Shown: positions 17,097 through 26,339 of the stretch, piece by piece
Position numbering within the stretch: the first letter of the stretch is position 1
Layout: the number at the start of each line of letters is the position of its first letter
Program-made: the position numbers and the translations under genes
Notes under the pieces: generated by a model
The model's database searches: none
Seen by the model: only the letters and a program-made list of their open reading frames with translations
What the model was told of the DNA's origin: nothing
Source of the DNA: CF-162 sp963667205
GTDB taxonomy: Bacteria > Chloroflexota > Dehalococcoidia > SM23-28-2 > RBG-16-64-32
DNA length: 64,000 nt
Reading direction: 5' to 3'
Assembly: GCA_963667205.1 (NCBI GenBank)
Contig: OY762959.1
Coordinates: 2,170,001 to 2,234,000, forward strand

Positions 17097-18094
17097 GCAG
17101 TCCCAGGGTGAGCGTAGTCATTCCCACGTACAACCGGGCCCACCTGATTGGCGAGACGCTTGAAAGCGTGCTGGCGCAGACGTTCGACGACTACGAGATC
17201 GTGGTCATCGACGACGGCTCGACGGACGATACGAGCGCCGTCGTCGCCGGCATCGCGCCCCAGGCGCGCTACATCTACCAGGAGAACAAGGGGATCCCGG
17301 AGGTACTCAACGTCTGCCTGCGCAAGGCCCGAGGCGAGTACATCCAACACCTGGGGTCGGACGACCTGCTGGTGGAGGACACGCTGGCCCGCTCCGTGGC
17401 GCTTCTGGACGCGCACCCGGACGTGGCGATGGTGCACGGCGCCGCCTGGCTGATCGACGGGGCGAGCGAGCGCTTCTCGGTCTCGCGGCCTGCCTTCGCG
17501 ACGGGAGACTACATTCGCTCCGGGCGCGAGGAGATCCGCGACCTGCTCTTCTCCAACCACATCGTCGCGCCGACGGTCATGGCGCGCCGCCAGGTGATGC
17601 TGGAGAGGGGCCTCTACGACGCGCGGTTCGGCCTGTACGAGGACTGGAACCTCTGGACGCGGATCGCCAAGGAGCACGACATCGCCTACAGCCACGAACC
17701 GCTCGTCAGCTATCGCGTTCACGGCGGGCCTTCCGGGAGCATCTTCCACACCGCAACAACGCACGACATCGACCGCTACCGGCGGATGCATCTGGACGAC
17801 GTGTTCAACGACGCCTCGCTGCGCGACGTCTATTCGGGCGTCCGGCGCCGCGCGTTGGCTATTCACCACACGGTCGTGGGCAAGCGCGGCTGCGAGACCG
17901 GCGACATGTGGTACGCGAGGCGGTCCGCTGTAAAGGCGGCGTTCTCGCACCCCTCGGCAGTGCCGGCCGCCCTGCGGTTGTTCGCGCGCACTCTGGCGCC
18001 GACGCCGCTCGTGAACTTCGTTCGTCGGCGCCGCGAGAAGCGCGCCGGGAAGGTCATGGCAACCGGTGCTGGCACGCAGGGGGCATCAAAGTAG
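17093..18094 (+). CDS. Family 2 glycosyltransferase
   Basis: 333 residues, ATGA overlap with the gene before. SVVIPTYNRAHLIGETLESVL, IVVIDDGSTDDTSAV, YIQHLGSDDLLVEDT (a D-D pair replacing the common DxD) and YEDWNLWTRIAKEHD identify a GT-A enzyme closely related in layout to its neighbour, so the two probably arose by duplication and add successive residues. The C-terminal ~70 residues are helical and basic, as expected for membrane-associated transferases. Confidence 0.9.
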   Translation: MSSPRVSVVIPTYNRAHLIGETLESVLAQTFDDYEIVVIDDGSTDDTSAVVAGIAPQARYIYQENKGIPEVLNVCLRKARGEYIQHLGSDDLLVEDTLARSVALLDAHPDVAMVHGAAWLIDGASERFSVSRPAFATGDYIRSGREEIRDLLFSNHIVAPTVMARRQVMLERGLYDARFGLYEDWNLWTRIAKEHDIAYSHEPLVSYRVHGGPSGSIFHTATTHDIDRYRRMHLDDVFNDASLRDVYSGVRRRALAIHHTVVGKRGCETGDMWYARRSAVKAAFSHPSAVPAALRLFARTLAPTPLVNFVRRRREKRAGKVMATGAGTQGASK

Positions 18095-18096
18095 CG

Positions 18097-18654
18097 ATGA
18101 GTGTCCTGTCCTTCGCGGGCGACTTCCGGAACCGCTGGCTGCTGCGTTCGTTTGTGCGCCGTGGACTGAAGCTAGGCCGCGACGTGCGCATCGTGGGCAA
18201 GCCGGACTTCGGCAGCGAGCCATACCTGATCACGATCGGCGATCACGTCACCGTCTCCACGCATGTCGAGTTCGTGACGCACGACGGCGCGACCTGGGTC
18301 TTCCGCGACCGCCCCGAGTACCGGGGGTTGCAGCGCTTCGGGCCGATCGAGATCGGAAGCAACTGCTTCATCGGCACGCGGTCGGTCATCCTGCCGGGCG
18401 TGCGCATCGGCGACAACTGCGTCGTTGGCGCCGGGTCCGTCGTGACGCGCACGGTGCCGGACAACACCGTGGTGGCCGGCGTACCGGCGCGTGCGATCTG
18501 CACTTACGACGAATACGTTGAGCGCACCGTCCCTCGCTGTCGCTACTTCCCGCCGGAAGTGGCGAGCGAGCCGGACCGCCTGCGCGAAGCGTTGCTCTCG
18601 ACGCCGCTGGACGCCGCCCCTGATGAAGCGCTTCCCGAACGGGTTCGCCGGTGA
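18097..18654 (+). CDS. Left-handed beta-helix acyltransferase (hexapeptide family)
   Basis: 185 residues from ATG 18097, two bases after the previous stop. The hexapeptide repeat region includes IEIGSNCFIGTRSVILPGVRIGDNCVVGAGSVV, then TVPDNTVVAGVPARAI, the standard trimeric acetyl-CoA or acyl-CoA dependent transferase ending. Because the operon makes an amino sugar through the DegT enzyme, N-acetylation of that sugar is a reasonable role, but O-acetylation of the polymer is equally possible from sequence alone. Confidence 0.88.
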   Translation: MSVLSFAGDFRNRWLLRSFVRRGLKLGRDVRIVGKPDFGSEPYLITIGDHVTVSTHVEFVTHDGATWVFRDRPEYRGLQRFGPIEIGSNCFIGTRSVILPGVRIGDNCVVGAGSVVTRTVPDNTVVAGVPARAICTYDEYVERTVPRCRYFPPEVASEPDRLREALLSTPLDAAPDEALPERVRR

Positions 18655-20165
18655 CGTCGCCGGCTATCCCTCTGCCGTTTCCCCGCCTGCGTCTGCCCGA
18701 CTGGGAGGTGCCGTGGTACGCGCTGGCGCCTCTGCTTCTGATTCCGGTCATCGGCGGCTCGCCGGGCGCTCTCAACAACCTCCTCTTCGCCGTCGAAGTG
18801 CTGCTGCTGGCGGCAGGCACGCGGCGCGCGGTGTGGATTCCGGCGGCGCTGATCGTCTCCGAGATGACGTCCTCGAACTACATGCACTCGATCGCCGGCC
18901 TGGAGATGAGCAACCGGCTACTGCTGAGCTTCCTCGCGTTCCTCGTCGTCATGCCGTATCTCACGCGACGTATCGAGGTCGGCACGCGCGCTGCCCTGAC
19001 GATCGGCCTCGCCGGCGCCTTTCTCCTGCTGACCACGCTCGTGAACATGGCGCTGGTGGAACAAGGCGCGACGCTCGAGTTCCTGCGCTTTACCGCCACC
19101 GGCATCTTCCTGATGGTGCTGATCCCGATCGCCGTCCGGGACAAGGACGACGTCCTCGACCTCGGCAAGGTGCTGCTCATCGTTGCCGGTGTGGCAGCGC
19201 TCGTCGCCGTGTTCCAGAACGCCTCTGGCTCCCTGGGCGCGCCGCTGTACGAAGTCGTCCCGCACCTGGGTGCCGCCGGAGACCTGGCGTCCTGGGACAA
19301 CCGGGCGCTGGCCCTCTCTGAGAACCCGATCCTCGCCAGCAACGTGCAGATGGTCGTGGGTCTCTTCGCGCTGGGCGTCGTCTTGCTGGCGCCGATCGCG
19401 CCGAAGACGAAGCGGCTCGTGATGCTGCCCGTTCTCCTGATGGCCGCGGCGTCCTACGTGACGTTCACGAGGTCGTGGGTGATCGCCGCCGGCGTATCGC
19501 TGGTCGTGCTGGCCAGCTTCTACCGCGGCAAGTACTGGCGTGAGCTACTGATCGTCGTCGTGATCGGGGCGTCCGCCTTCTGGTACGTCAACGACGTCCA
19601 GCAGTCGCGATACTCACAGACGGCCAGTGAGGACAGCAGCGCGGCCGCGCGCCCCGTACTCTGGGAGCTGAGCCTGAACATTGCGACCGACAACCCCTGG
19701 TTCGGCATCGGCTACGACCAGTTCCGCGAGGTGTCTCCCGGCTACGCGTCCACCGTTTCCCAGACTGCGCTCGACCGGCAGAACGCCGCTGAGGTGATCG
19801 GGCGGGAGAATCCTCACAACGATGTGCTGAACGTCTGGGTTTCGTGGGGCTTTTTCGCGCTGATGATCTACGTTGCGCTGGGCGTTGTCGTGGGCCTCAA
19901 CTTCATCTACGTCTACCGAAACGCCGCGGACCAGGTGATTCGGGGCCTGGCGATGGGCGGCCTGGCGGCGCTTGTTGCCTATGAGACGAACTCAATGTTT
20001 CACAACTTCATCGAGACCTCGCTGGTCTTCTGGATTATCGCCGGCTTCTCACTCGTGCTGCCGAAAGTCGACCGGCCACCGGTCGTGACCGGCGGCCCGT
20101 TCCCCACCTTCACGCGGACAACCCGCGACGTGACGTGGAAAGAGCCCGAGAGGGTGCCCCGATGA
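18651..20165 (+). CDS. O-antigen ligase/polymerase-type membrane protein
   Basis: 504 residues from GTG 18651 (GTGA overlap). At least eleven hydrophobic segments; the large outer loop and following helix carry NPWFGIGYDQFREVSPG and RENPHNDVLNVWVSWGFFAL, the G.G...F...HN signature of the Wzy/WaaL superfamily. It should polymerise repeat units outside the membrane (Wzy) given the flippase and chain-length protein in the same operon; a ligase role is the alternative. The last 40 residues are cytoplasmic and proline-rich. Confidence 0.87.
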   Translation: MTSPAIPLPFPRLRLPDWEVPWYALAPLLLIPVIGGSPGALNNLLFAVEVLLLAAGTRRAVWIPAALIVSEMTSSNYMHSIAGLEMSNRLLLSFLAFLVVMPYLTRRIEVGTRAALTIGLAGAFLLLTTLVNMALVEQGATLEFLRFTATGIFLMVLIPIAVRDKDDVLDLGKVLLIVAGVAALVAVFQNASGSLGAPLYEVVPHLGAAGDLASWDNRALALSENPILASNVQMVVGLFALGVVLLAPIAPKTKRLVMLPVLLMAAASYVTFTRSWVIAAGVSLVVLASFYRGKYWRELLIVVVIGASAFWYVNDVQQSRYSQTASEDSSAAARPVLWELSLNIATDNPWFGIGYDQFREVSPGYASTVSQTALDRQNAAEVIGRENPHNDVLNVWVSWGFFALMIYVALGVVVGLNFIYVYRNAADQVIRGLAMGGLAALVAYETNSMFHNFIETSLVFWIIAGFSLVLPKVDRPPVVTGGPFPTFTRTTRDVTWKEPERVPR

Positions 20166-21352
20166 GTGGCACGAAGCTCAACGTCTGCCTGCTGGTCAAC
20201 GACCTGCGCTACGGTGGCGCCGAGCGTCAGCTCGTGGAGCTGGCGCGCGGGCTGGACAAGGAGCGCTTTAACCCGCTGGTGGTGACGCTCTACGCGGGCG
20301 AACCGCTGGAACGGGAACTGCGCCACGCTCCTGGCGTGGGGCTTGTCTCGCTGGAACGAAAGGGGAAGTGGGACTTCGGGGCGCTGCGCCGGCTGTCAAG
20401 GCTGCTGCGCGAAAACGACGTGCATATCATCCAGCCGTTCCTGACGCCGGCGACGGCGTTCGGCCTGAGCGCGGCGATTATGGCGCGAACGCCGGTCAAG
20501 ATCGCGACGGAGCGCTGCGGCGTGCGACTGAACACGAGCATCGGCAACAAGCTCTACCGCTTCGTGGAGGACCGCCTGACGCGCTACACGGACGCCGTCG
20601 CGCCGAACAGCGAGGCCGGCCGCGACTACGTGCTCTCGCGCGGTATCAACGAAGACGACGTGCGCGTGATCTACAACGGCGTCGCGCCGGAGCGCACGAC
20701 CTGAGAGCCCGACGACCGCGCCGCCGTGCGCGCCTCGTTCGGCATCCGGCCGGACGAGCCGGTCGTCGGCATCGTCGCCAGCCTGACGCCGGCGAAGGAC
20801 CACGAGACGTTCCTGCAGGCCGCCTCGATCATCCGCACGCACGTACCGAGCACGCGCTTCCTGATCGTTGGCGACGGCCCGCTGCGACCGTGCCTGGAGG
20901 CGCGATCGCAAGAACTCGGACTGCACGATGCGGTGATCTTCGCCGGACACCGGGCGCAGATCGCGCCGTTCATCGGCACGATGGGCGCCGCCATTCTCTC
21001 GTCCTGTGACCACGAGGGCTGCTCCAACTTCCTGCTCGAGGCGATGGGGCTCTCCCGGCCGATCGTGGCGACGGATATCGGCGGCAACCGCGAGCTGTTC
21101 GCCTCCGGCGAGGCGGGCTTGTTCGTCGAGCCGGGAGATGCCGCGGCGATGGCCTCGGCGACGCTGCGCATTCTGACCGCGCCGCAGCTGGCGGACGAGT
21201 TCGGCAGCCGCGGCCGCGCCGTCTTCGAGCGGCGCTTCACGCTGCCGACGATGATCAAGGCCTACGAGGAGCTGTACACGGAGCTCTGGGCGCAGAAGAT
21301 GGCAAGCTCGCCGACGGACGAGGAGCCGGTGACAGCGCAGGAGTGGCGATGA
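20162..21352 (+). pseudogene. Family 4 (GT-B) glycosyltransferase interrupted by an in-frame TGA
   Basis: ATG 20162 (ATGA overlap). The N-domain reads LVNDLRYGGAERQLVELARGL, typical GT4, and continues to VIYNGVAPERTT, followed by TGA at 20702-20704 and then, in the same frame, EPDDRAAVRASFGIRPDEPVVGIVASLTPAKDH. The C-domain has CSNFLLEAMGLSRPIV with the E..G acceptor for the sugar nucleotide. The text before and after matches one uninterrupted GT4 protein of 396 residues, and the stop falls at the usual inter-domain linker. A second start at GTG 20726 would give only the C-domain, which alone is not expected to be active. Substitution error or recent nonsense mutation. Confidence 0.8.
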
Positions 21353-22419
21353 GGCCGATCCGCCGCGTCACCGTCGTCTCGGAGAACATGGGCGGCGTTC
21401 TGGACGAAGGCATCCGGAAGTTCGCGACGGGCCTCCTCGAAGGTCTCTGTGCCCACGCGGAGGCGTCCGGAGTGGCGACCAGCGGCGGCGAATCGTCTCA
21501 CCCTCTGGTGAAGAGCGTCTCCGGCAACAGGCTTTACACGGGCCGCCCGCTGCGCAAGGAGAGTGAGTCGCTGCGGCCGGAGCTGGTGGTCTACGTACCC
21601 TCGGCTTCAGCGACGGCGTTCAGCTTCTGGCGCGCGCGGATGCTCAAGCGCTACGTGCCGGGCGGGCAGGTGGCGCTGGTGGCCACGCAGCCGCGGTACC
21701 ACACGGCGCTCGGCCGGCTGGTCTCCAGCGAGTTGGCGCCGGACAAGGTCTTCGCGCAGTCGCGCGCGACGATCCGTTACCTGGAGTGGCTCGGGATGAC
21801 GGCGCAGTTCCTGCCCGGAGGCGTCGACCTGCAGCGCTTTTGTCCGGTCACGGCAGAGCGGAAGGTCGCGCTGCGAGAGAGCCTCGGTTTGCCGCAGGAC
21901 GCGTACCTCGTGCTCCACGTCGGACACTTGCAGCCGGGGCGCAACGTCGAGCTGCTGACGCGGCTGGGCGACGTTGGAACGCCGGTCGTGGTGGCCGGCA
22001 AGAGCATGGGGCAGGACGAGGGGATTCGGCAACAGTTGACCGAATCGGGCGTCATTCTAATAGACAAGTATTTGCGGGACGTAGAGATCGCGTACCAGGC
22101 GTGCGACGCGTACCTCTTCCCAGTACGAGAAGAGGACTCGGCGATTGACTTCCCACTCAGCGTGCTCGAAGCGATGGCCTGCAACCTGCCGGTCGTGGCG
22201 CACCCATACGGCGGTCTGCCGATGGCGCTCGAGCCCGGCGGGGGGCTGGTCTTCGTCGAAAGCGACGAGGCGATGCTGAGCGCGATCGCCGCCGTGAAGC
22301 GGATCCCCATAACGACGCGCAAGAAGGCCGAGCCTTACGCCTGGGATGAGGTCGCCGGCCGTTTACTGGAGACGATGCAAGGAGCGGGAGATGCAGAGGC
22401 TTACGTCCGCGCCGTCTGA
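21349..22419 (+). CDS. GT-B glycosyltransferase
   Basis: 356 residues from ATG 21349, which overlaps the previous stop as ATGA; a GTG two codons earlier is possible. The N-domain is less conserved (VSENMGGVLDEGIRKFA), the C-domain is clear: LVLHVGHLQPGRNVELLTRLG, ACDAYLFPVREEDSAIDFPLSVLEAMACNLPVVAH with the EAMA nucleotide-sugar site. Same operon and direction as the other transferases; its last 29 bases overlap the nucleotidyltransferase-kinase gene. Confidence 0.85.
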   Translation: MRPIRRVTVVSENMGGVLDEGIRKFATGLLEGLCAHAEASGVATSGGESSHPLVKSVSGNRLYTGRPLRKESESLRPELVVYVPSASATAFSFWRARMLKRYVPGGQVALVATQPRYHTALGRLVSSELAPDKVFAQSRATIRYLEWLGMTAQFLPGGVDLQRFCPVTAERKVALRESLGLPQDAYLVLHVGHLQPGRNVELLTRLGDVGTPVVVAGKSMGQDEGIRQQLTESGVILIDKYLRDVEIAYQACDAYLFPVREEDSAIDFPLSVLEAMACNLPVVAHPYGGLPMALEPGGGLVFVESDEAMLSAIAAVKRIPITTRKKAEPYAWDEVAGRLLETMQGAGDAEAYVRAV

Positions 22420-24157
22420 CGAGGCATCGCGGCTGCTGGAAGCGCTGATCGCGCCGTTCGCCAACGGCGAAGGTGCAGTGGCAGCCCTGGTGGCGCGCCT
22501 GCGGCGGAACAAGTACCCGCTGGTTGCGTTGGAAGCCGCCGCGAAGGACCATCCGCTTCTGTCGGAGTCGGAGACGTGGCGCGCGGAGCTGGCCGCTGAC
22601 CGCGCGGAGCTGGAAGCGCAGCGACGCGAGTATGTCGCCGTCAAGCGCGCCTGGTTCGACGCCGGGATACCGTGCGTGATGTTCAAGTCGGCGGGTGAGC
22701 CGCCTTCGTTTCCGTACACGAGCGACAACCTCGACATCCTCGTGCCGCGCAAGCGCCTGAACGACGCGCGGCGCATCCTCGTCGAGCTCGGCTACGTCTG
22801 GCTGCACAACATCGACGAAACGCAGAAGTTCCTCTTCCGTAAGTTCCACGCCGGCAGATCGGTCTCGGCGATCCACGTGCACACGTGGGTGGGCTGGGAC
22901 GTGGAGTTCCACGAGGAGGCGATCTGGGACGGCGTTCGCCAGTCCGGCGACGATGCCGACGTGATGGTGCCTTCGGCCGAGGACGCCGTGCTGGTCAACG
23001 TCTCGCACGCGCTCTACGAGAACAAGGAGATACGCCTCTACGACCTGGCGAAGGTGCGCAGCCAGTGGGGCCGCGGACTGCACTGGGATTACGTCGAAGG
23101 CGTGGCGCGCCGGCGCGGCTGGCTGGACGGGCTCTACTTCGGCCTCCTGCTCTGCGCGAAAATGGAGCGCGCGATATACGGCTACAACACGATACCGTCG
23201 AGCGTGCGGCGACGCTGGCACAACGGCCTGAAGCGCTTCCCGCTGCAGTGGAGCTACTGGCGCAAGATTCGCAAGCAAGCTCTCGACCTGCCGTTCCCCG
23301 TCTCGTTCGCCATGAGCAAGGCGCTCTACTACAAGAAGATCCTCCGCGACTCGCACGACGACGTCGGCAGGCGTTTGACGAACCTGGTTCACACGTTCGC
23401 CTGGGGGATCAAGCAGAAGTCGGGGATCCGGCCGCAGCGGGGCATGCTGGTCTCGATCAGCGGCACCGGTGGGGCGGGCAAGACGGCACAGGCGCAGGCG
23501 CTGAGCGAGGCGCTGACGACCTCCGAGGCCTACAACAACGTGGTCTGGAGCCGCATCGGCACGACGCCCCTCTACCGGCGAGCGAGCCGAGCGGCGCAGC
23601 GGACGACGGGCGCCTCGAAGAACAGCGTTCCGGCGCACGAGAAGAGGCCCGGCCTGCTCGCGCGCGCCATGCGCCTTGCCTGGGCGACCGCCAACGCGCT
23701 TGACCTGGCGCTGACGTATCAGTGGCGGGTGCGCCTGCCACTGATGACCGGCGGCGTCGTGGTCTGCGATCGTTACACCTACGACGCCGCGGTGGAGATT
23801 GCCGAGCGTCTCGGGCCGTCCGCCCTTGAGCGCCTGCCGGTGAAGCTGCTGCACGCGCTCTCGCCGCGGCCTCGATTCGCCTACCTGCTGGACGCACCGG
23901 CCGACGTCGCGGCGGAACGCTCGCTCGACCCGGAAGACGCCGGCCAGCTGGCAGCGCAACGCGCACTCTACCGCGAAGTCGCTGCGGCGCACGGCCTGCG
24001 GACGGTTGACGCATCGGGCGAACTGGCCGAGGCGTCCGACGTCATCGTGCGCGAGGTGCTCACTCATTTCGAAGACAACTGCAGCACCCTCGTTAACAGG
24101 CTGTTGCTTTCGAATCCGGACCAGCTGATCCGCAAGAAGAGAGAGGCGAAGGGATGA
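22391..24157 (+). CDS. Fusion of a nucleotidyltransferase-like domain and a thymidylate-kinase-like P-loop domain
   Basis: 588 residues from ATG 22391, chosen for AAGGAG 7 bases upstream; earlier starts lie deep in the previous gene. Residues about 1-330 look like the NTP_transf_5 family: FKSAGEPPSFPYTSDNLDILVP, with Asp112 and Asp115 placed as metal ligands of the pol-beta fold, and EDAVLVNVSHALYENKE. Residues 350-588 are a P-loop kinase: GTGGAGKT at 358-365, VVVCDRYTYDAAVEIAE resembling the DRY/H motif of dTMP kinases, and FAYLLDAPADVAAERS. Both halves are found in bacterial polysaccharide loci as separate or fused proteins of unknown role. Possibly it phosphorylates or nucleotidylates a sugar or lipid intermediate. 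Confidence 0.75.
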   Translation: MQRLTSAPSDEASRLLEALIAPFANGEGAVAALVARLRRNKYPLVALEAAAKDHPLLSESETWRAELAADRAELEAQRREYVAVKRAWFDAGIPCVMFKSAGEPPSFPYTSDNLDILVPRKRLNDARRILVELGYVWLHNIDETQKFLFRKFHAGRSVSAIHVHTWVGWDVEFHEEAIWDGVRQSGDDADVMVPSAEDAVLVNVSHALYENKEIRLYDLAKVRSQWGRGLHWDYVEGVARRRGWLDGLYFGLLLCAKMERAIYGYNTIPSSVRRRWHNGLKRFPLQWSYWRKIRKQALDLPFPVSFAMSKALYYKKILRDSHDDVGRRLTNLVHTFAWGIKQKSGIRPQRGMLVSISGTGGAGKTAQAQALSEALTTSEAYNNVVWSRIGTTPLYRRASRAAQRTTGASKNSVPAHEKRPGLLARAMRLAWATANALDLALTYQWRVRLPLMTGGVVVCDRYTYDAAVEIAERLGPSALERLPVKLLHALSPRPRFAYLLDAPADVAAERSLDPEDAGQLAAQRALYREVAAAHGLRTVDASGELAEASDVIVREVLTHFEDNCSTLVNRLLLSNPDQLIRKKREAKG

Positions 24158-25146
24158 AGGTTCTGGTGGTGACGAACATGTACCCACAGCCGGAGACGCC
24201 GGCGTTCGGGGTATTCGTCGAGGACCAGGTGAAGTCGTTGCGGCGGATCGGCGTCGACGTCGATGTCTTCTTCATGAACGGCCGCAAGAACAAGCTTAAC
24301 TACCTGGCCGCCTACCCTCGGCTCTGGAACCACCTGCGCAAGAACCGCTACGACGTCGTTCACGCGCACTACATCTTCTCCGGGCTCGTGGCGCGCGCGC
24401 AGTGGCAAGCGCCGGTCGTGCTTACGCACCACGGACCGGAGGTCTTCATGACCTGGGAGCGACACGTCTGCAACGCGGCGACCGGCCAGTTCCACAGGGT
24501 GATCGTCGTCTCGGAGGAGATGAAAGACCGCCTGGGCTACGAAGAGGCGATCGTCATCCCCTGCGGCGTCGACCTGGAGCGCTTCAGCCCGGTCGATAAG
24601 CTGGAGGCGCGGCGCCGCGCCGGACTGCCGCTCGACAAGAAGCTGGTGCTCTGGGCGGGCGAGTTCTTCCGGCCGGAGAAGCGCTACGAGATCGTCGAAG
24701 CGGCGATGGCGACGCTCACTGCGGAGGATCCCAACGTAGAGCTGGTGACGCTTTCCGGACAGCCGCACACCGAGGTACCGACTTACATGAACGCCGCCGA
24801 CGTGCTCCTGCTGACGTCCGACGCCGAAGGCTCGCCGATGGTGATGAAGGAGGCGATGGCTTGCAACGTGCCGGTCGTCTCGACGGCCGTCGGCGACGTG
24901 GCGGACGTGATCGGCGGCACGAACGTCTGCCAGATCACGACCCAGGAGCCGGCGGACGTCGTCGACAAGCTCAAGGCTGCGCTGGCCTTCGGCGGCCGGA
25001 CCAACGGCCGCGAGGCTGTGAAGCGGATGGATCTGGACGAGATTAGCCGCCGCATCGTCGAAGTGTACGAGGACGCGATCCGCGAGTGCGGGCGCGAGGT
25101 GGTGGCGCCTTCCGATGGTTCCGTAGGAGCGGGCGGCGACGCGTGA
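24154..25146 (+). CDS. Family 4 glycosyltransferase
   Basis: 330 residues, ATGA overlap. N-domain LVVTNMYPQPETPAFGVFVEDQV and VVHAHYIFSGLVA; C-domain VIPCGVDLERFSP, VLWAGEFFRPEKRYEIV and GSPMVMKEAMACNVPVVSTAVGDV, with the EAMA donor-site glutamate. Length is at the short end of the family but no motif is missing. Cytoplasmic enzyme of repeat-unit assembly. Confidence 0.9.
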   Translation: MKVLVVTNMYPQPETPAFGVFVEDQVKSLRRIGVDVDVFFMNGRKNKLNYLAAYPRLWNHLRKNRYDVVHAHYIFSGLVARAQWQAPVVLTHHGPEVFMTWERHVCNAATGQFHRVIVVSEEMKDRLGYEEAIVIPCGVDLERFSPVDKLEARRRAGLPLDKKLVLWAGEFFRPEKRYEIVEAAMATLTAEDPNVELVTLSGQPHTEVPTYMNAADVLLLTSDAEGSPMVMKEAMACNVPVVSTAVGDVADVIGGTNVCQITTQEPADVVDKLKAALAFGGRTNGREAVKRMDLDEISRRIVEVYEDAIRECGREVVAPSDGSVGAGGDA

Positions 25147-26339
25147 GGCGAGTCTGTTTCGTCCGCATGAACTACTTTCCGGAGGAGGCGCACGTCCGCA
25201 AGAACGCGGCGCCGCTGACCGAGGCCGGCTACGACGTCGATATCATTTGCATGCGCCAGAAGGGCGAGAAGGGGCGCGAGGATTGCGGCGGCGGGCGTGT
25301 CTACCGGCTGCCGCTAATGCACAAGCGCTCCGGCGCGCTGCGCTACGTGTTCGAGTACGCCGCCTTCTTTACGATGGCGTTCTGGCTCGTGACGTTCCTG
25401 CACCTTCGCAAGCGGTACAAGATCGTCGAGACCTACAACGTGCCGGACGTGATCGTCTTCGTGGCGCTCGTGCCGAGGCTGCTCGGCGCGAAGCTCGTGC
25501 ACTACATGTTCGAGGCGACCCCGGAGATGTACGCTGACCGCTTCGATCTAACGCCCGGCAGCCGCGTCGAGAGGTCCCTGCGCTGGATGGAGCGCATCAG
25601 CGTTCGCTTCGCGCATAAGTCGATCGTCGAGGGGCCGTACGAGCGCCAGATGCGCGGCCTCCGCGGCGTCGACGTCGACCGGATCGGTGTCGTGATGAAC
25701 GTGCCGGAAAGTCACCTCTTCCAGCCGCGCGCTCGGGTTGAGGCCGGCGGAACTTCGGACGCCTCCGCCGCCTGCGAGATCGTCACGCACGGCAGCATGC
25801 TCAAGCGCTACGGGGTGTAGACGCTGATCGAGGCGATGCCGCGACTGCGCGACGAGATCACGGGGCTGAAGCTCTGGATCATTGGCGACGGCGAGTACAG
25901 GCAGGCGCTGGAGGACCTTTCGGCGCGCCTCGGCGTGGCCAACGCGATTGAGTTCACGGGCTGGGTGGACCACGAAGAGGTCTCCGGCTACATCGCGCGC
26001 TGCCGAATCGGCGTCGTGCCGATGCTCTACAACCAACTCCCGAACAAGCTCTTCGAGTACGTGGCGATGGGCCTGCCGGTCGTCGTCGGGGACGTGCCGT
26101 CGATCCGTACGGCGTTCGGGCCGGAGGCGGTGCAGTACTATCGTGCTGGCGACTGCCACGAGCTGGCGGATCGCGTGCTGGCGATGTACCGCGACCCCGA
26201 TGCCGCGCGGGCGATGGCCGAGCGCGCACAGGAGACCTTCCAGAAGTACACCTGGGACGTGATGAAAGAAGTTTACGTTGGCATCCACGACGACCTCCTC
26301 ACCGCCGGGCGCGGCGAGACGCAGGCGGTCGAGGCTTAG
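25143..26339 (+). pseudogene. Family 4 glycosyltransferase interrupted by an in-frame TAG
   Basis: GTG 25143 (GTGA overlap) opens RRVCFVRMNYFPEEAHVRKNAA, then VVETYNVPDV-like text, FEATPEMYADRF, and ITHGS-type text IVTHGSMLKRYGV. A TAG at 25818-25820 follows and the same frame continues TLIEAMPRLRDEITGLKLWIIGDGEYRQAL, PNKLFEYVAMGLPVVVGDVPSI to TAG 26339. In related transferases this position reads RYGxxTLI with a Glu or Gln, so GAG or CAG changed to TAG fits best. The restored protein would be 398 residues; the break separates the two GT-B domains' halves. Confidence 0.8.

Noticed and set aside
6290..20704. Selenocysteine or TGA recoding as explanation of the in-frame TGA codons
   Set aside because: The affected proteins (DedA-like, GT4) are not selenoproteins, no SECIS-like hairpin follows, a TAG case also exists, and many genes here end properly at TGA.
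22157..24187. 676-codon open frame on the minus strand
   Set aside because: It lies wholly opposite the nucleotidyltransferase-kinase gene; high GC creates stop-free antisense frames. Its translation is Arg/Val/Leu-rich with no family match, while the plus strand has clear motifs.
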